Shown here: piece by piece, positions 8,837 through 16,556 of the stretch
Layout of the letters: each line of letters opens with the position of its first letter
Position numbering within the stretch: position 1 is the stretch's first letter
From: Paenibacillus sp. OV219
GTDB lineage: Bacteria > Bacillota > Bacilli > Paenibacillales > Paenibacillaceae
DNA length: 64,000 nucleotides
Direction: 5' to 3'
Assembly (NCBI RefSeq): GCF_900110075.1
Contig: NZ_FOCJ01000009.1
Coordinates: 62,001 to 126,000, forward strand
Made by a program: the position numbers and the translations under genes
The notes under the pieces: generated by a model
Databases searched by the model: none
What the model saw: only the letters and a program-made list of their open reading frames with translations
What the model was told of the DNA's origin: nothing

Positions 8837-9709
8837 ATGAAAAAAGTAATGGTTGGAGAGTGTGAATTTGAACTTGGTGGTAAATATATAACTGAAATGA
8901 GAGACTCAAACGATATTCTAGACGATACCGAAGCACTTCGGGAACGGATGCAGGAAGACGGGTATTTGCTCATTCGCGGGCTGCATGACCGAAATGAGGT
9001 TCTTGAAGCACGTTTGGAAGGTCTGCATATTCTGAACGATAGAGGCGAGCTTGATCCAAATTACCCGGTTGAAGAGGCTGTAATCGGTGCTGGCAGTAGA
9101 GGCGGCATGTACACAAACGAGAAATTGCCCAAGTTGCAAAAAGTCGTTGAAGGCCACCGCATCATGGAGTTTTTCGACCGATTCCTAGGTGGAGAATCAA
9201 TGACATTTGATTTCAAGTGGGCTCGGAATGTGGGCAAAGGGGAAAGTTCAGCCGCTCACTACGATATCGTTTACATGGGCCGCGGGACAAAGAACCTGTA
9301 TACAGCTTGGACACCGCTCTGCGATATCAGTTACGAGATGGGTGGCGTATGTGTTTGTCTCGGTTCGCAGAATTTAGAAAAGATCAAACAAACGTATGGA
9401 CAAATGGATGTGGACCGTGATGATATTTCCGGCGAAGGCTTCTCTAAAGATCCAATTGAGATGGTGGATAAATTCGGCTGCAAGTGGGCTACAACCGAAT
9501 ATCGAGCCGGTGATGTACTCATTTTCGGCATGTACCTCATGCACGGTTCTTTGACAAATACGACAAACCAGTTTAGAACCAGCGTCGATACCCGCTTTCA
9601 GCTCCGCTCGGAGCCGGTGGATGAAAGATGGGTAGGTGCAAAACCGCGGGGACATTACCAATCGGGTAAAGGAAGTATGGAAGAAGCTAGAGCCAAATGG
9701 GGAGTTTAG
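8837..9709 (+). CDS. Phytanoyl-CoA dioxygenase (PhyH)-family oxygenase 2
   Basis: This 290-residue protein of the PhyH family has iron ligands His141-x-Asp143 (AAHYDIVYMG) and His236 (YLMHGSLTN), with Arg247 as the likely 2-oxoglutarate contact. It differs strongly from the previous gene in sequence and has a longer N-terminal helical part (DGYLLIRGLHDR). It starts 39 bp after the first dioxygenase behind GGGGGAAATGGG and ends the first transcription block. No clear terminator follows, so readthrough into the regulator gene is possible. Confidence 0.86.
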   Translation: MKKVMVGECEFELGGKYITEMRDSNDILDDTEALRERMQEDGYLLIRGLHDRNEVLEARLEGLHILNDRGELDPNYPVEEAVIGAGSRGGMYTNEKLPKLQKVVEGHRIMEFFDRFLGGESMTFDFKWARNVGKGESSAAHYDIVYMGRGTKNLYTAWTPLCDISYEMGGVCVCLGSQNLEKIKQTYGQMDVDRDDISGEGFSKDPIEMVDKFGCKWATTEYRAGDVLIFGMYLMHGSLTNTTNQFRTSVDTRFQLRSEPVDERWVGAKPRGHYQSGKGSMEEARAKWGV

Positions 9710-9841
9710 GCTAATTTCTGCTGAGAACATAGTGAGGGAATATGGGCAGGAGACTCTATTTGACAGTCTTCTGCCTCTATTTTATCGTTGGGAGCAGTGG
9801 CCTTATCGGGTGATTCTCAAATTGAATGTGATTGTAATAGA

Positions 9842-9871
9842 TTGACACAATAATTTTGTGAAAGATACAAT
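9842..9871 (+). promoter_or_regulatory. Sigma-A promoter of the second LacI-family gene
   Basis: TTGACA (9842-9847), an 18-bp spacer and TACAAT (9866-9871) form a good vegetative promoter. The predicted start of transcription is near 9878, just ahead of the operator half-site at 9886-9899. Confidence 0.6.
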
Positions 9872-9885
9872 TATAAATAATGAAT

Positions 9886-9899
9886 AATCGATTTACTAA
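9886..9899 (+). promoter_or_regulatory. LacI-type operator half-site at the regulator's own promoter
   Basis: AATCGATTTACTAA repeats the left arm and centre of the perfect palindrome at 532-550 (AATCGATTTAGTAA), differing only at the central base. It sits about 8 bp downstream of the predicted transcription start and 14 bp before the LacI start codon. The right arm is not conserved. I infer autoregulation. Confidence 0.5.
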
Positions 9900-9912
9900 G
9901 AAAGGTGTTTAT

Positions 9913-10929
9913 ATGTCCGGAATAAAAGAAATTGCCGAACTTGCACAGGTCTCAGAGGCAACAACTTCACTCGTTCTTAATGGTAAAGGTGATGCATCAC
10001 GCATTTCTTCCGCTACACAACAAAAAGTATTTGAAGCCGCAAAAACATTAAATTATAGGCCAAACATCTCGGCTCGACGTCTACGTAACGGTGGGGAGAA
10101 AGTTCTGCCTGTTATTGCTCTGTTGTGGACGTTAGATTCTCGTGCTTCTTTGGTAGGTCCCTTCCTCAAAGGAATTCAAACTACAATTTCCAATTATAAT
10201 GAAGAATTTGATCTAATGATTCAACCGTTTTTGGGATCTCAATTAAGTGAGATACGCAGCCTTATAACAGGAACGCGTTTCAACGGAGCTATTATTGTAA
10301 ATCCAACGGAGCAAGATGAACAATTTCTTGAGGCGGCCAATCCTAGCATCCCAATTGTCTTATACCAAAGAAGTTCACAGAAATATTCGTGCGTTAATGT
10401 GGACAACTTTAAGAGTGGGCAAGAAGTTGCAACTTTATTTGCAAATCGAGGGCATCGCGAAGTTGGAATAGTTCTGCCTAACGTTTCCTCTACTGCAATA
10501 CGGAAACGAAAAGAAGGCTTCCTCACCATGGCAGATGAGCTTGGATTACATGTACGACTAGAAAATATTATATTTAATGACTTTAATGAAACCGGCGGTT
10601 ACAACGCTTTTCAAAAATTAATGCAATCTTCTATTCTGCCGTCCGCAGTGTTTGTTGCAAGCGATCAAATGTCTGTCGGAGCACTGTCGGCATTGAATGA
10701 ACAAGGGATACAAGTCCCTCATGATATTGAAATTGTCAGCCACGATAACTACGAAGTTTCAAAGTTCACAATTCCCCCTTTAACAACAATGCATATACCA
10801 CTTGATGAGATGGCCACTGCTTGTGTGCAAATATTAGTCGATTTAATGCATCATCAAGTAACCGCTCCTATCCATAAAAATTTTGAGACCCATTTAGTCG
10901 TACGTGAAACATGCGGTGGATTTAAATAG
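9913..10929 (+). CDS. LacI-family transcriptional regulator of the catabolic cluster
   Basis: This 338-residue repressor has a helix-turn-helix at residues 3-23 (IKEIAELAQVSEATTSLVLN), a hinge helix at NYRPNISARRLRNG, and a full ligand-binding core ending in the PPLTTMHIPLDEM strand. I start it at ATG 9913 behind AAAGGTG. The upstream in-frame ATG at 9880 lacks a ribosome site and would encode the operator itself. It shares its operator sequence with the promoter at 493-550, so it probably controls the whole cluster. It is followed 33 bp later by the third dioxygenase, in the same transcript. Confidence 0.9.
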   Translation: MSGIKEIAELAQVSEATTSLVLNGKGDASRISSATQQKVFEAAKTLNYRPNISARRLRNGGEKVLPVIALLWTLDSRASLVGPFLKGIQTTISNYNEEFDLMIQPFLGSQLSEIRSLITGTRFNGAIIVNPTEQDEQFLEAANPSIPIVLYQRSSQKYSCVNVDNFKSGQEVATLFANRGHREVGIVLPNVSSTAIRKRKEGFLTMADELGLHVRLENIIFNDFNETGGYNAFQKLMQSSILPSAVFVASDQMSVGALSALNEQGIQVPHDIEIVSHDNYEVSKFTIPPLTTMHIPLDEMATACVQILVDLMHHQVTAPIHKNFETHLVVRETCGGFK

Positions 10930-10962
10930 AGTATGATCAAATGACCATGGGAGGTATGCGAC

Positions 10963-11826
10963 GTGGAGACGAATTTGAAGGATCCTTATCAATTGTTAGA
11001 TGAAAACGGTTATGTCGTTTTGAAGGGTGTTCTTTCGGAAGTAGAAACGGATTCCGTTTTGAATGTCGTTGCACAGGTTGTCGATCGGAAAACGGAAGAA
11101 TTGTTCAAGCAAGGATTGATATCCGATAAATACGAGGAATTGCCGGTACAGACAAGGTGGGTAAAGATTTGCGAAATGTACCCGCAGGAAGATAGGCAAT
11201 GGAACGAGGAAGTATTCAGCGAAGCGCTTTATCATCTTTGCTCCAATCCTAAGCTGCTGGATGTGGTTGAACATTATGTGGGCTCTGAAATCAACGTGAA
11301 CGGCGACTATTGGTTGCGACCCAAATTGCCTCACGAAGAGAAGACAACGATTCCATGGCATCAAGACAGTTTCTATTATAACGGCGTGCAGAGCGGCAAT
11401 CTGGCTTACAAAATATTGAGCATTTGGATTCCGCTTGTCGCTGTAGACGAGAACAATGGCTGCATGCAAATCATTACCGGCAGTCACAAATGGGGGCTCC
11501 TAGACTATCAGGATACAGGAAACCAGACAAGAGTGCCTGTAGAGGATGTTGAACAACGCGGAGAAGTGATTACGGTGAGGATGAACAAGGGGGATATTCT
11601 GCTCTTTAACCAGTTGACCTTGCACCGTTCCTTGCCGAACATATCCGATGGCGTCCGCTGGAGCATTGATTTGCGTTACACGCCCGCGGATCAGTCGTTC
11701 GATTGGCATTCCTTGTCTGACGCTTTTTTCGACAAAGCGCATCCCTGCTTCGTGGCGCGAAGCCAAGATCAAGGCAGGGTGATGGGCTGGGAAGATTGGA
11801 AAGCCAAAAAGCTAGCGCAGGCGTAG
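10963..11826 (+). CDS. Phytanoyl-CoA dioxygenase (PhyH)-family oxygenase 3
   Basis: The 287-residue PhyH protein has iron ligands His133-x-Asp135 (PWHQDSFYY) and His221 (TLHRSLPN), with Arg232 as the 2-oxoglutarate contact. ENNGCMQIITGSHKWG is the usual strand before the distal His. It starts at GTG after a GGGAGG ribosome site. It is co-transcribed with the LacI gene rather than the transporter block, so its level may follow the repressor's autoregulation. A strong terminator lies 66 bp beyond. Confidence 0.87.
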   Translation: METNLKDPYQLLDENGYVVLKGVLSEVETDSVLNVVAQVVDRKTEELFKQGLISDKYEELPVQTRWVKICEMYPQEDRQWNEEVFSEALYHLCSNPKLLDVVEHYVGSEINVNGDYWLRPKLPHEEKTTIPWHQDSFYYNGVQSGNLAYKILSIWIPLVAVDENNGCMQIITGSHKWGLLDYQDTGNQTRVPVEDVEQRGEVITVRMNKGDILLFNQLTLHRSLPNISDGVRWSIDLRYTPADQSFDWHSLSDAFFDKAHPCFVARSQDQGRVMGWEDWKAKKLAQA

Positions 11827-11892
11827 AAAAAGACGTAGGGGCTAGAGCATGAATCCGAACAGGTGCCATGTAAAAACGGATATCTAAAGAAT

Positions 11893-11928
11893 AGACTACT
11901 TCCTAATTTCGAGGAGGTAGTCTTTTTA
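11893..11928 (+). terminator. Rho-independent terminator ending the catabolic cluster
   Basis: AGACTACTTCCT pairs with AGGAGGTAGTCT across a 7-nt loop (single mismatch) and is followed by TTTTTAT. It closes the LacI-dioxygenase transcript. Confidence 0.85.
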
Positions 11929-11995
11929 TGTTGTTAAAGTTTGCTTAGCTTCAATGAGAAAGGATTGTAAGGACTAATCTTGATAACCTTGCCTG

Positions 11996-12033
11996 TCGAC
12001 AAACTGTATCTTATGTGATACAATATGTATCAC
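11996..12033 (+). promoter_or_regulatory. Promoter overlapped by a GATAC-N5-GTATC operator (site A)
   Basis: TCGACA (11996-12001), 17 bp, TACAAT (12019-12024) form a promoter for the small secreted protein. GTGATACAATATGTATCAC (12015-12033) is a 7-bp inverted repeat covering the -10 box. Its core GATACAATATGTATC (12017-12031) is the same 15-bp operator type found at four promoters of the EPS region. An extra GTATC half-site lies at 12006-12010. Confidence 0.6.
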
Positions 12034-12061
12034 AATTACAATGAAAGGAGCGCGATAATAA

Positions 12062-12322
12062 ATGATACCTTCCTTTATTAAAGCTTTGGCATTGTTAATC
12101 GGTATTTTGAGTAACACCCCCACTGAAGTTTCCGAATACACAATAATAGAATGTCCTCATGAGCATTGCTATGAAGCAACAAATGGTTCAGATAATCTTT
12201 GTTTGTTCAACGAAACAAATATTCAGCAAGATACACCCATGTATGCAGGTGACAAAGTATATGTTATTTTCCTTCTCAATGAAGAACATAGGGTGGTACG
12301 AGTTATCAAAGCCGAGCAATGA
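12062..12322 (+). CDS. Small secreted or membrane-anchored protein of unknown function
   Basis: The 86-residue protein is preceded by AAAGGAGCG. The first 16 residues (MIPSFIKALALLIGIL) form a short hydrophobic segment, a possible signal peptide or anchor. The rest is acidic, with a CPHEHC motif that could bind metal or form a disulfide, and a beta-rich tail (GDKVYVIFLLNEEHRVVRVI). I do not recognise the family. Its promoter carries the GATAC-N5-GTATC operator shared with the EPS genes, so it may belong to the same matrix regulon. Confidence 0.6.
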   Translation: MIPSFIKALALLIGILSNTPTEVSEYTIIECPHEHCYEATNGSDNLCLFNETNIQQDTPMYAGDKVYVIFLLNEEHRVVRVIKAEQ

Positions 12323-12365
12323 TTGTATTGGTCCCGTCTAATTGGGGCAACGTCGGCGGGAAACT

Positions 12366-12409
12366 AGAGGATTCTCCTTAGTTCACCGAACTTGTGGAAG
12401 TCCTCTTTC
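12366..12409 (+). terminator. Hairpin terminator-like element (repeated family, copy 1)
   Basis: AGAGGA (12366-12371) pairs with TCCTCT (12401-12406) and an inner AGTTC-ACC-GAACT hairpin is at 12380-12392, separated by an internal loop; a weak T-tract follows. Its ACTTGTGG 3' arm recurs in the hairpins at 15966 and 23327. Confidence 0.55.
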
Positions 12410-12433
12410 CTTATGGACATGGTTCAACGCTTA

Positions 12434-12463
12434 TTGACAGCCAAAGGATAAATCTGCTACTAT
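12434..12463 (+). promoter_or_regulatory. Promoter of the leader peptide/MFS transporter transcript
   Basis: TTGACA (12434-12439), an 18-bp spacer and TACTAT (12458-12463) form a good sigma-A promoter. The start of transcription near 12470 gives a leader of almost 300 nt before the MFS gene, containing the small ORF and hairpins described next. Confidence 0.55.
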
Positions 12464-12501
12464 CATCAATGTAAGCGAATTCATTACGAGGAGGTCCAAC
12501 A

Positions 12502-12573
12502 ATGGGAGCCAGCAAAGTCATGGAAACAATTGCACATGAATATTTTGCGCGGCCTCGCATGGACTTCAAGTAA
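12502..12573 (+). CDS. Leader peptide (23 residues) upstream of the MFS exporter
   Basis: ATG 12502 follows GAGGAGG by a good distance and opens a 23-codon frame (MGASKVMETIAHEYFARPRM and three more residues) ending at TAA 12571. Short, well-started upstream frames before exporter genes are the hallmark of ribosome-mediated attenuation by antibiotics. A hairpin with a T-tract begins 37 nt after its stop. Function is inferred from arrangement alone. Confidence 0.45.
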   Translation: MGASKVMETIAHEYFARPRMDFK

Positions 12574-12609
12574 GAATAATCGTTTCTACGATTGTTACGA
12601 AACCAATGT

Positions 12610-12634
12610 CCACTGGTGCATGCCAGTGGTTTTA
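12610..12634 (+). terminator. Candidate attenuator hairpin in the MFS leader
   Basis: CCACTGG (12610-12616) and CCAGTGG (12623-12629) form a perfect 7-bp stem with a 6-nt loop, followed by TTTTAT. A second stem further on (GTCTGTGG 12701-12708 with CCGCAGAC 12722-12729) brackets a T6 run and ends close to the MFS ribosome site. Together with the leader peptide these could switch expression of the exporter. Confidence 0.4.
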
Positions 12635-12764
12635 TATTGTTCTCGTACAATTCGTCCTTAGGGATACGATTCTTTTTATCTGCAGCCAGAGGCCAGCGCG
12701 GTCTGTGGTTTTTTGCGTTCTCCGCAGACGATAAATCGAATATAGCCCAGAGAGGGAGATTCAT

Positions 12765-14021
12765 CTGAACAATCGTCAATCCGAAAAAGTATTCTATATG
12801 ATGAGCGCTATCATGGCGCTCGCGAATTCCATCATGTTCACCACTTACGCTTTGTATTATGTAAACGAACTAGGACTCAATCCTTTCCAGCTTGTATTGG
12901 TCGGGACGTTTCTGGAGCTCGTTATTTTCTTGCTTGAGATTCCTACTGGAGTATTCGCAGACACCTATAGCCGACGACTCTCGGTCATCATTGCATTTTT
13001 CATCATGGGGGCTGCCTATATTCTTGAAGGTAATGTTGTGCTGATCTCGGAGAGCCTTCTGCAAGGCGCCGTTTCGCTGTTCGTCCTAGTCGTATTAGCA
13101 GAAATGATCCGAGGAGTCGGTGAGACCTTCCTAAGCGGCGCACAGCAGTCATGGATAACGGACGAGGTTGGTGAAGAGAGAATAGGCAGGCTATTCGTAC
13201 GTGCTGGTCAATTTCAGCAAATCGCTTCGATTACAGGAATTATCCTCAGTGTCGTCTTGTCTACGATCGCACTAAACCTGCCTTATGTAATAGGTGGGGG
13301 GCTGTATGTTGGGCTGGCTGTCTATCTGCTTATTGCGATGAAAGAAACAAACTTTCGCGCAGCTGCCCGGGACGATCTCAATTCTTGGAGCCAGATGCGG
13401 GCCACTTTCAAAGAAGGTTCAAGCTTCGTTAACAAATCACCAGTCCTCCTTCTTATTCTGATCGTAAGCCTATTCTCTGGCGCATCGTCAGAAGGATTTG
13501 ATCGATTATGGGAAGCGCATTTCATTACCGATATTGGACTTCCTACTTTCAATGATTGGAATAGTGCGGTATGGTTTGGTATTTTTGGCATTTGCGGTAT
13601 GCTACTTGGCTTATTGACCAATGAGGTCGTCATTCGAAGAATAAACCTGGAGAATCGTTCTGTTGTCCGGAATCTGATGCTGATACTGGTCATATTGAAA
13701 ATCATTTGTGTGATCGCGTTTGGCCTTGCTCCCAATCTTGTTTGGGCGCTTGCAAGCTTTTGGTTGCTCGGTATGTTCAATTCGGTCTTTTACCCGCTGT
13801 ATTCGGCCTGGCTCAATCAACATATCGAATCGGGCACACGTTCAACTGTGTTGTCTTTCTTGAGTCAAGCTAACGCTATCGGTCAAACTGCAGGCGGACC
13901 AGTCATAGGCTGGGCTGGCGTGCGTTATACGATTAGAGTGTCCATTGTATTATCGGCGGTTATGTTGGTCCCACTCGTATTCGTCTTTCAAAAGCTGCGT
14001 AGGCAGAAGGAGAACGGCTGA
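12765..14021 (+). CDS. MFS exporter (drug-efflux type)
   Basis: The 418-residue polytopic protein has about 12 hydrophobic segments and the MFS signature between TM2 and TM3 (GVFADTYSRRLSVII), as in macrolide/tetracycline-type DHA1 exporters. The first ATG (12798) has no ribosome site. AGAGGGAG at 12751-12758 points instead to CTG 12765, which adds NNRQSEKVFY at the N-terminus, as expected before TM1; ATT 12759 is another option. The long leader with a small ORF suggests induction by an antibiotic. The substrate is unknown. Confidence 0.82.
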   Translation: MNNRQSEKVFYMMSAIMALANSIMFTTYALYYVNELGLNPFQLVLVGTFLELVIFLLEIPTGVFADTYSRRLSVIIAFFIMGAAYILEGNVVLISESLLQGAVSLFVLVVLAEMIRGVGETFLSGAQQSWITDEVGEERIGRLFVRAGQFQQIASITGIILSVVLSTIALNLPYVIGGGLYVGLAVYLLIAMKETNFRAAARDDLNSWSQMRATFKEGSSFVNKSPVLLLILIVSLFSGASSEGFDRLWEAHFITDIGLPTFNDWNSAVWFGIFGICGMLLGLLTNEVVIRRINLENRSVVRNLMLILVILKIICVIAFGLAPNLVWALASFWLLGMFNSVFYPLYSAWLNQHIESGTRSTVLSFLSQANAIGQTAGGPVIGWAGVRYTIRVSIVLSAVMLVPLVFVFQKLRRQKENG

Positions 14022-14051
14022 TCAACGGTTAAGTGGTTAAGGTGGTTAGTG

Positions 14052-14096
14052 GCTTCATGGAAGTTCGTATATGAACTTCTGTGAAGCTTTTTTTTT
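14052..14096 (+). terminator. Terminator after the MFS exporter
   Basis: GCTTC...GAAGC outer stem and GAAGTTC (14060-14066)/GAACTTC (14073-14079) inner stem separated by an ATG/TGT internal loop, followed by nine T. A strong intrinsic terminator. Confidence 0.88.
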
Positions 14097-14190
14097 GAAC
14101 TTCCGCTCCCAAACAATATCTGATAAACTAGCATAATATTCTGGGTATTGCTTTCAGGTAACCCAAAACGTTATTGACCGCAAGCTTAGA

Positions 14191-14205
14191 TTGGAAGCGC
14201 TTTAG
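14191..14205 (+). promoter_or_regulatory. Degenerate cre-like element
   Basis: TTGGAAGCGCTTTAG agrees with the CcpA-box consensus in its left and central parts but misses the last two fixed positions. It precedes a carbohydrate-type gene. Low confidence. Confidence 0.25.
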
Positions 14206-14213
14206 GAAGAAAA

Positions 14214-14336
14214 GTGGAATTCAACAAAGAGTATAAAGCGTACAGCGAGACGCCAGCAGGCAAAATCACGATTACGGTCAAGCGGAATCTGGATCGTAAC
14301 GTCTATAACGACAAGCCTGTTATCGTCGGAGAATAA
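14214..14336 (+). pseudogene. Short ORF, probable gene remnant (40 codons)
   Basis: A GTG-started frame with an AGGAAG ribosome-like site encodes a beta-strand-rich stretch (KITITVKRNLDRNVYNDKP then VIVGE) and stops at 14334. It resembles the C-terminal strand end of a beta-sandwich protein, which suggests the surviving tail of a lost gene, but it could be a true small gene. The rest of the 14022-14356 gap holds only the terminator and the cre-like element. Confidence 0.3.
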
Positions 14337-14356
14337 TACAATTGGAGCGTGAAACT

Positions 14357-15943
14357 TTGAGTAACTTATCGCCTGTCTATCCGAATCATGTCAATATCAT
14401 TAACTTCATTCGCGGTGTTGAGCCCCGGGAGCCAATTGATCTAATCGAGCCGGTAAGAGAACAGCTAGCGCTTGTGCAGAAGCACGGTCTTCGGGCAACG
14501 TGGCTGCTTCAGTACGATGCGCTGATTAATCCCGATTTTACGGATTTGCTAGTGCGCGAAGCGGATGCGGGGCAGGAGATTGGCGTATGGTTTGAAATTG
14601 TGCAGCCGCTAACGGAGAAGGCCGGCATCCCTTGGCGCGGCCGATTCCCTTGGGATTGGCACTCGCATATCGCTTTCTCGGTCGGATACACGCCAGAGGA
14701 ACGGGAGCGACTAGCGGATGTGCTTATGGATGATTTCCGCACGAAGTTCGGTCATTATCCACAATCCGTTGGCTCGTGGTTTATGGATGCGCATTTGCTT
14801 GGGTATCTCTCGGACCGCTATCATATCGTAGCTTCCTGTAACTGCAAAGACCAATGGGGAACGGATGGCTATACGCTATGGGGCGGTTATTACAACCAAG
14901 CTTACTATCCGAGCCGCCTGAACGGGTTTATGCCTGCACAGACAGAGGCGAATCAGATTCCGGTTCCCGTGTTCCGTATGCTGGGAAGCGATCCAATCTA
15001 TCAATATGACGCCAAGCTAGGCGGTAACGGTCAGGCCGTTATTACTTTGGAGCCGGTCTATTCGGGCAAAGAGGGCGGAGGCGGTATTCCGGAGTGGGTA
15101 GAATGGTTCTATGACGTCAACTTCCGCCAGGAGCAGGTATCATTCGGCTATACGCAGGTTGGTCAGGAAAACTCCTTCGGTTGGGCCGCGATGAAAGACG
15201 GCCTTATCCAACAGGTCGACTTGCTTGCCGCTAAACAAGCGGAAGGCGTGCTGAAGGTGGAAACGCTGGCGGAATCAGGTCGCTGGTTCAGACGCCAATA
15301 TCCGGTCACGCCAGCTGCCTCCATATGCGCACTGACGGATTGGCGGAACGAAGGCCGTCAATCGGTATGGTATAACAATCGGAATTACAGGCTTAACCTG
15401 CTGAATAACGACGGCGAGCTCTGGATCCGCGATATTCACCGGTTTGATGAGCGGTACGAGGAGCGGTATTTGGACGCTACATGCCCGGATAAGAATGCTC
15501 ATTACGATACGCTTCCTGTTGTAGACAGTGCCCGTTGGAGCAACGAGCAGACGTCTGCAGGACTTCGTCCTGTTATCTATGACAACGAAGGAAATGCTGT
15601 ACTGGTTAAGGTGCAATCGCTCATCACCGATGAAACAGTGGAAGGCGAGCTTACGATCCTTGTTCGCTTGGAAGGCGAGCATGAACTGCGCATTCGCTGC
15701 ACAGAGCAGGCAATTACTATCTCCGCTGATATGCCGAACTGGGGACTCCTGATGGAATGGGGAGACGTCGAAGACTTGCCGGAGATTCGTCTCGAGCCGG
15801 AAACGATCGGGTATACGTTTAATGGTCACCTGTATAAGCTCGGACTGTCCGGCGTGCGGCAGGCTGATCGAAGCAGCGATGATAATGGTGCGAGTCGCAT
15901 TGAACTGCGCGCTGCAGGTAAGGAAATGCTGTTGCAGCTTTAA
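14357..15943 (+). CDS. Large protein of unknown function with a polysaccharide-deacetylase/glycosidase-like N-terminal half
   Basis: The protein of about 528 residues has no signal peptide. The N-terminal half looks like a NodB/GH-type (beta/alpha) barrel: HVNIINFIRGVEPREP, LRATWLLQYDAL, IGVWFEIVQPLTEK, WHSHIAFSVGY and VGSWFMDAHLLGYL carry the usual strand-end D, H and W residues. The C-terminal 200 residues are beta-rich (DGELWIRDIHRFDERYEERY). I cannot assign a family. TTG 14357, nine bases after GGAG, is preferred to TTG 14342. It is monocistronic, between two terminators. Confidence 0.65.
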   Translation: MSNLSPVYPNHVNIINFIRGVEPREPIDLIEPVREQLALVQKHGLRATWLLQYDALINPDFTDLLVREADAGQEIGVWFEIVQPLTEKAGIPWRGRFPWDWHSHIAFSVGYTPEERERLADVLMDDFRTKFGHYPQSVGSWFMDAHLLGYLSDRYHIVASCNCKDQWGTDGYTLWGGYYNQAYYPSRLNGFMPAQTEANQIPVPVFRMLGSDPIYQYDAKLGGNGQAVITLEPVYSGKEGGGGIPEWVEWFYDVNFRQEQVSFGYTQVGQENSFGWAAMKDGLIQQVDLLAAKQAEGVLKVETLAESGRWFRRQYPVTPAASICALTDWRNEGRQSVWYNNRNYRLNLLNNDGELWIRDIHRFDERYEERYLDATCPDKNAHYDTLPVVDSARWSNEQTSAGLRPVIYDNEGNAVLVKVQSLITDETVEGELTILVRLEGEHELRIRCTEQAITISADMPNWGLLMEWGDVEDLPEIRLEPETIGYTFNGHLYKLGLSGVRQADRSSDDNGASRIELRAAGKEMLLQL

Positions 15944-15965
15944 GATAACGTTTCAAAGAGAGCAG

Positions 15966-16008
15966 AGCTTCTCATGAGTTCAATCGAACTTGTGGGAAGC
16001 TTTTTTTT
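15966..16008 (+). terminator. Terminator (repeated family, copy 2)
   Basis: AGCTTC (15967-15972) pairs with GAAGCT, with an inner AGTTC-AATC-GAACT hairpin at 15977-15990, and a run of eight T follows. The 3' arm ACTTGTGG and the CATG opposite it are shared with the hairpins at 23327 and, partly, 12366. Confidence 0.88.
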
Positions 16009-16153
16009 GCCTATTGTGTTAGTGCTGGAGGTTGCTGCAATTTGTGCGAGGAAGCAAGAGGTTGTAGATGCTGTTGCGCGAAGTCTTAGCGTACCGTTTC
16101 TGTCGATCCGCCAAGGATAACCCAGGATCCGTTACTGGAGGATGATCGAAGGG

Positions 16154-16483
16154 ATGATGAATATGATCATTAGCCAATCCAGTTCTGTTGCAATAGCCGC
16201 TATACTTTTGACGCTAACTGCAAGTTGTGAAGCGATCGCGAACGCGTGTAAAAGAACGATACTTATGAAGGAAGTTCCCTCTCATATGCAAGGTTAATTT
16301 TTTGGGATATTGGCGACGCTTCAAAATACGAATAATGGGATCTCTATGTTTGCAGCCGGGTTCCTGCTCGAAGTTATTGCATCACGAACATTTGGTTTAA
16401 CAGGAGGAATTCTGTTCCTTGTGGTAGCAGCTGGTTTTGCGCTTTTATTCTTCATCAGACCAGGCATTTCTCATCCAGCTTAA
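16154..16483 (+). pseudogene. Decayed MFS transporter, C-terminal remnant
   Basis: The frame from 16154 translates to the last membrane spans of an MFS exporter: NACKRTILMKEVPSHMQG, an in-frame TAA at 16295-16297, then FFGILATLQNTNNGISMFAA and further hydrophobic stretches up to TAA 16481. In intact relatives an Arg usually follows MQG, so the stop is probably one substitution. The N-terminal three quarters are missing. It is not the neighbour at 12765 duplicated: the matching segment there reads quite differently. The remainder of 15944-16556 contains only the terminator and no other gene. Confidence 0.7.
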
Positions 16484-16556
16484 TCTTGTCATTACCCCCA
16501 TCAAAGGGTAGGATGAAAGCATCTCTATTTCAAGAAAGAAAGGAAGTATTCCGACG

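Noticed and set aside
9880-9912. Upstream ATG (9880) as the start of the second LacI protein
   Set aside because: It has no ribosome site, would add 11 residues not usual before the helix-turn-helix, and covers the operator half-site.
10996-11487. Minus-strand frame of 163 codons
   Set aside because: It lies wholly inside the third PhyH gene, whose active-site motifs are intact; no independent support.
12502-12573. Toxin peptide of a type I toxin-antitoxin system
   Set aside because: The peptide is not hydrophobic and has no antisense RNA promoter that I can see; leader-peptide attenuation fits better.
12411-12779. Minus-strand frame of 122 codons opposite the MFS leader
   Set aside because: It is antisense to a promoter, leader ORF and hairpins. 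The translation shows no domain and there is no ribosome site.
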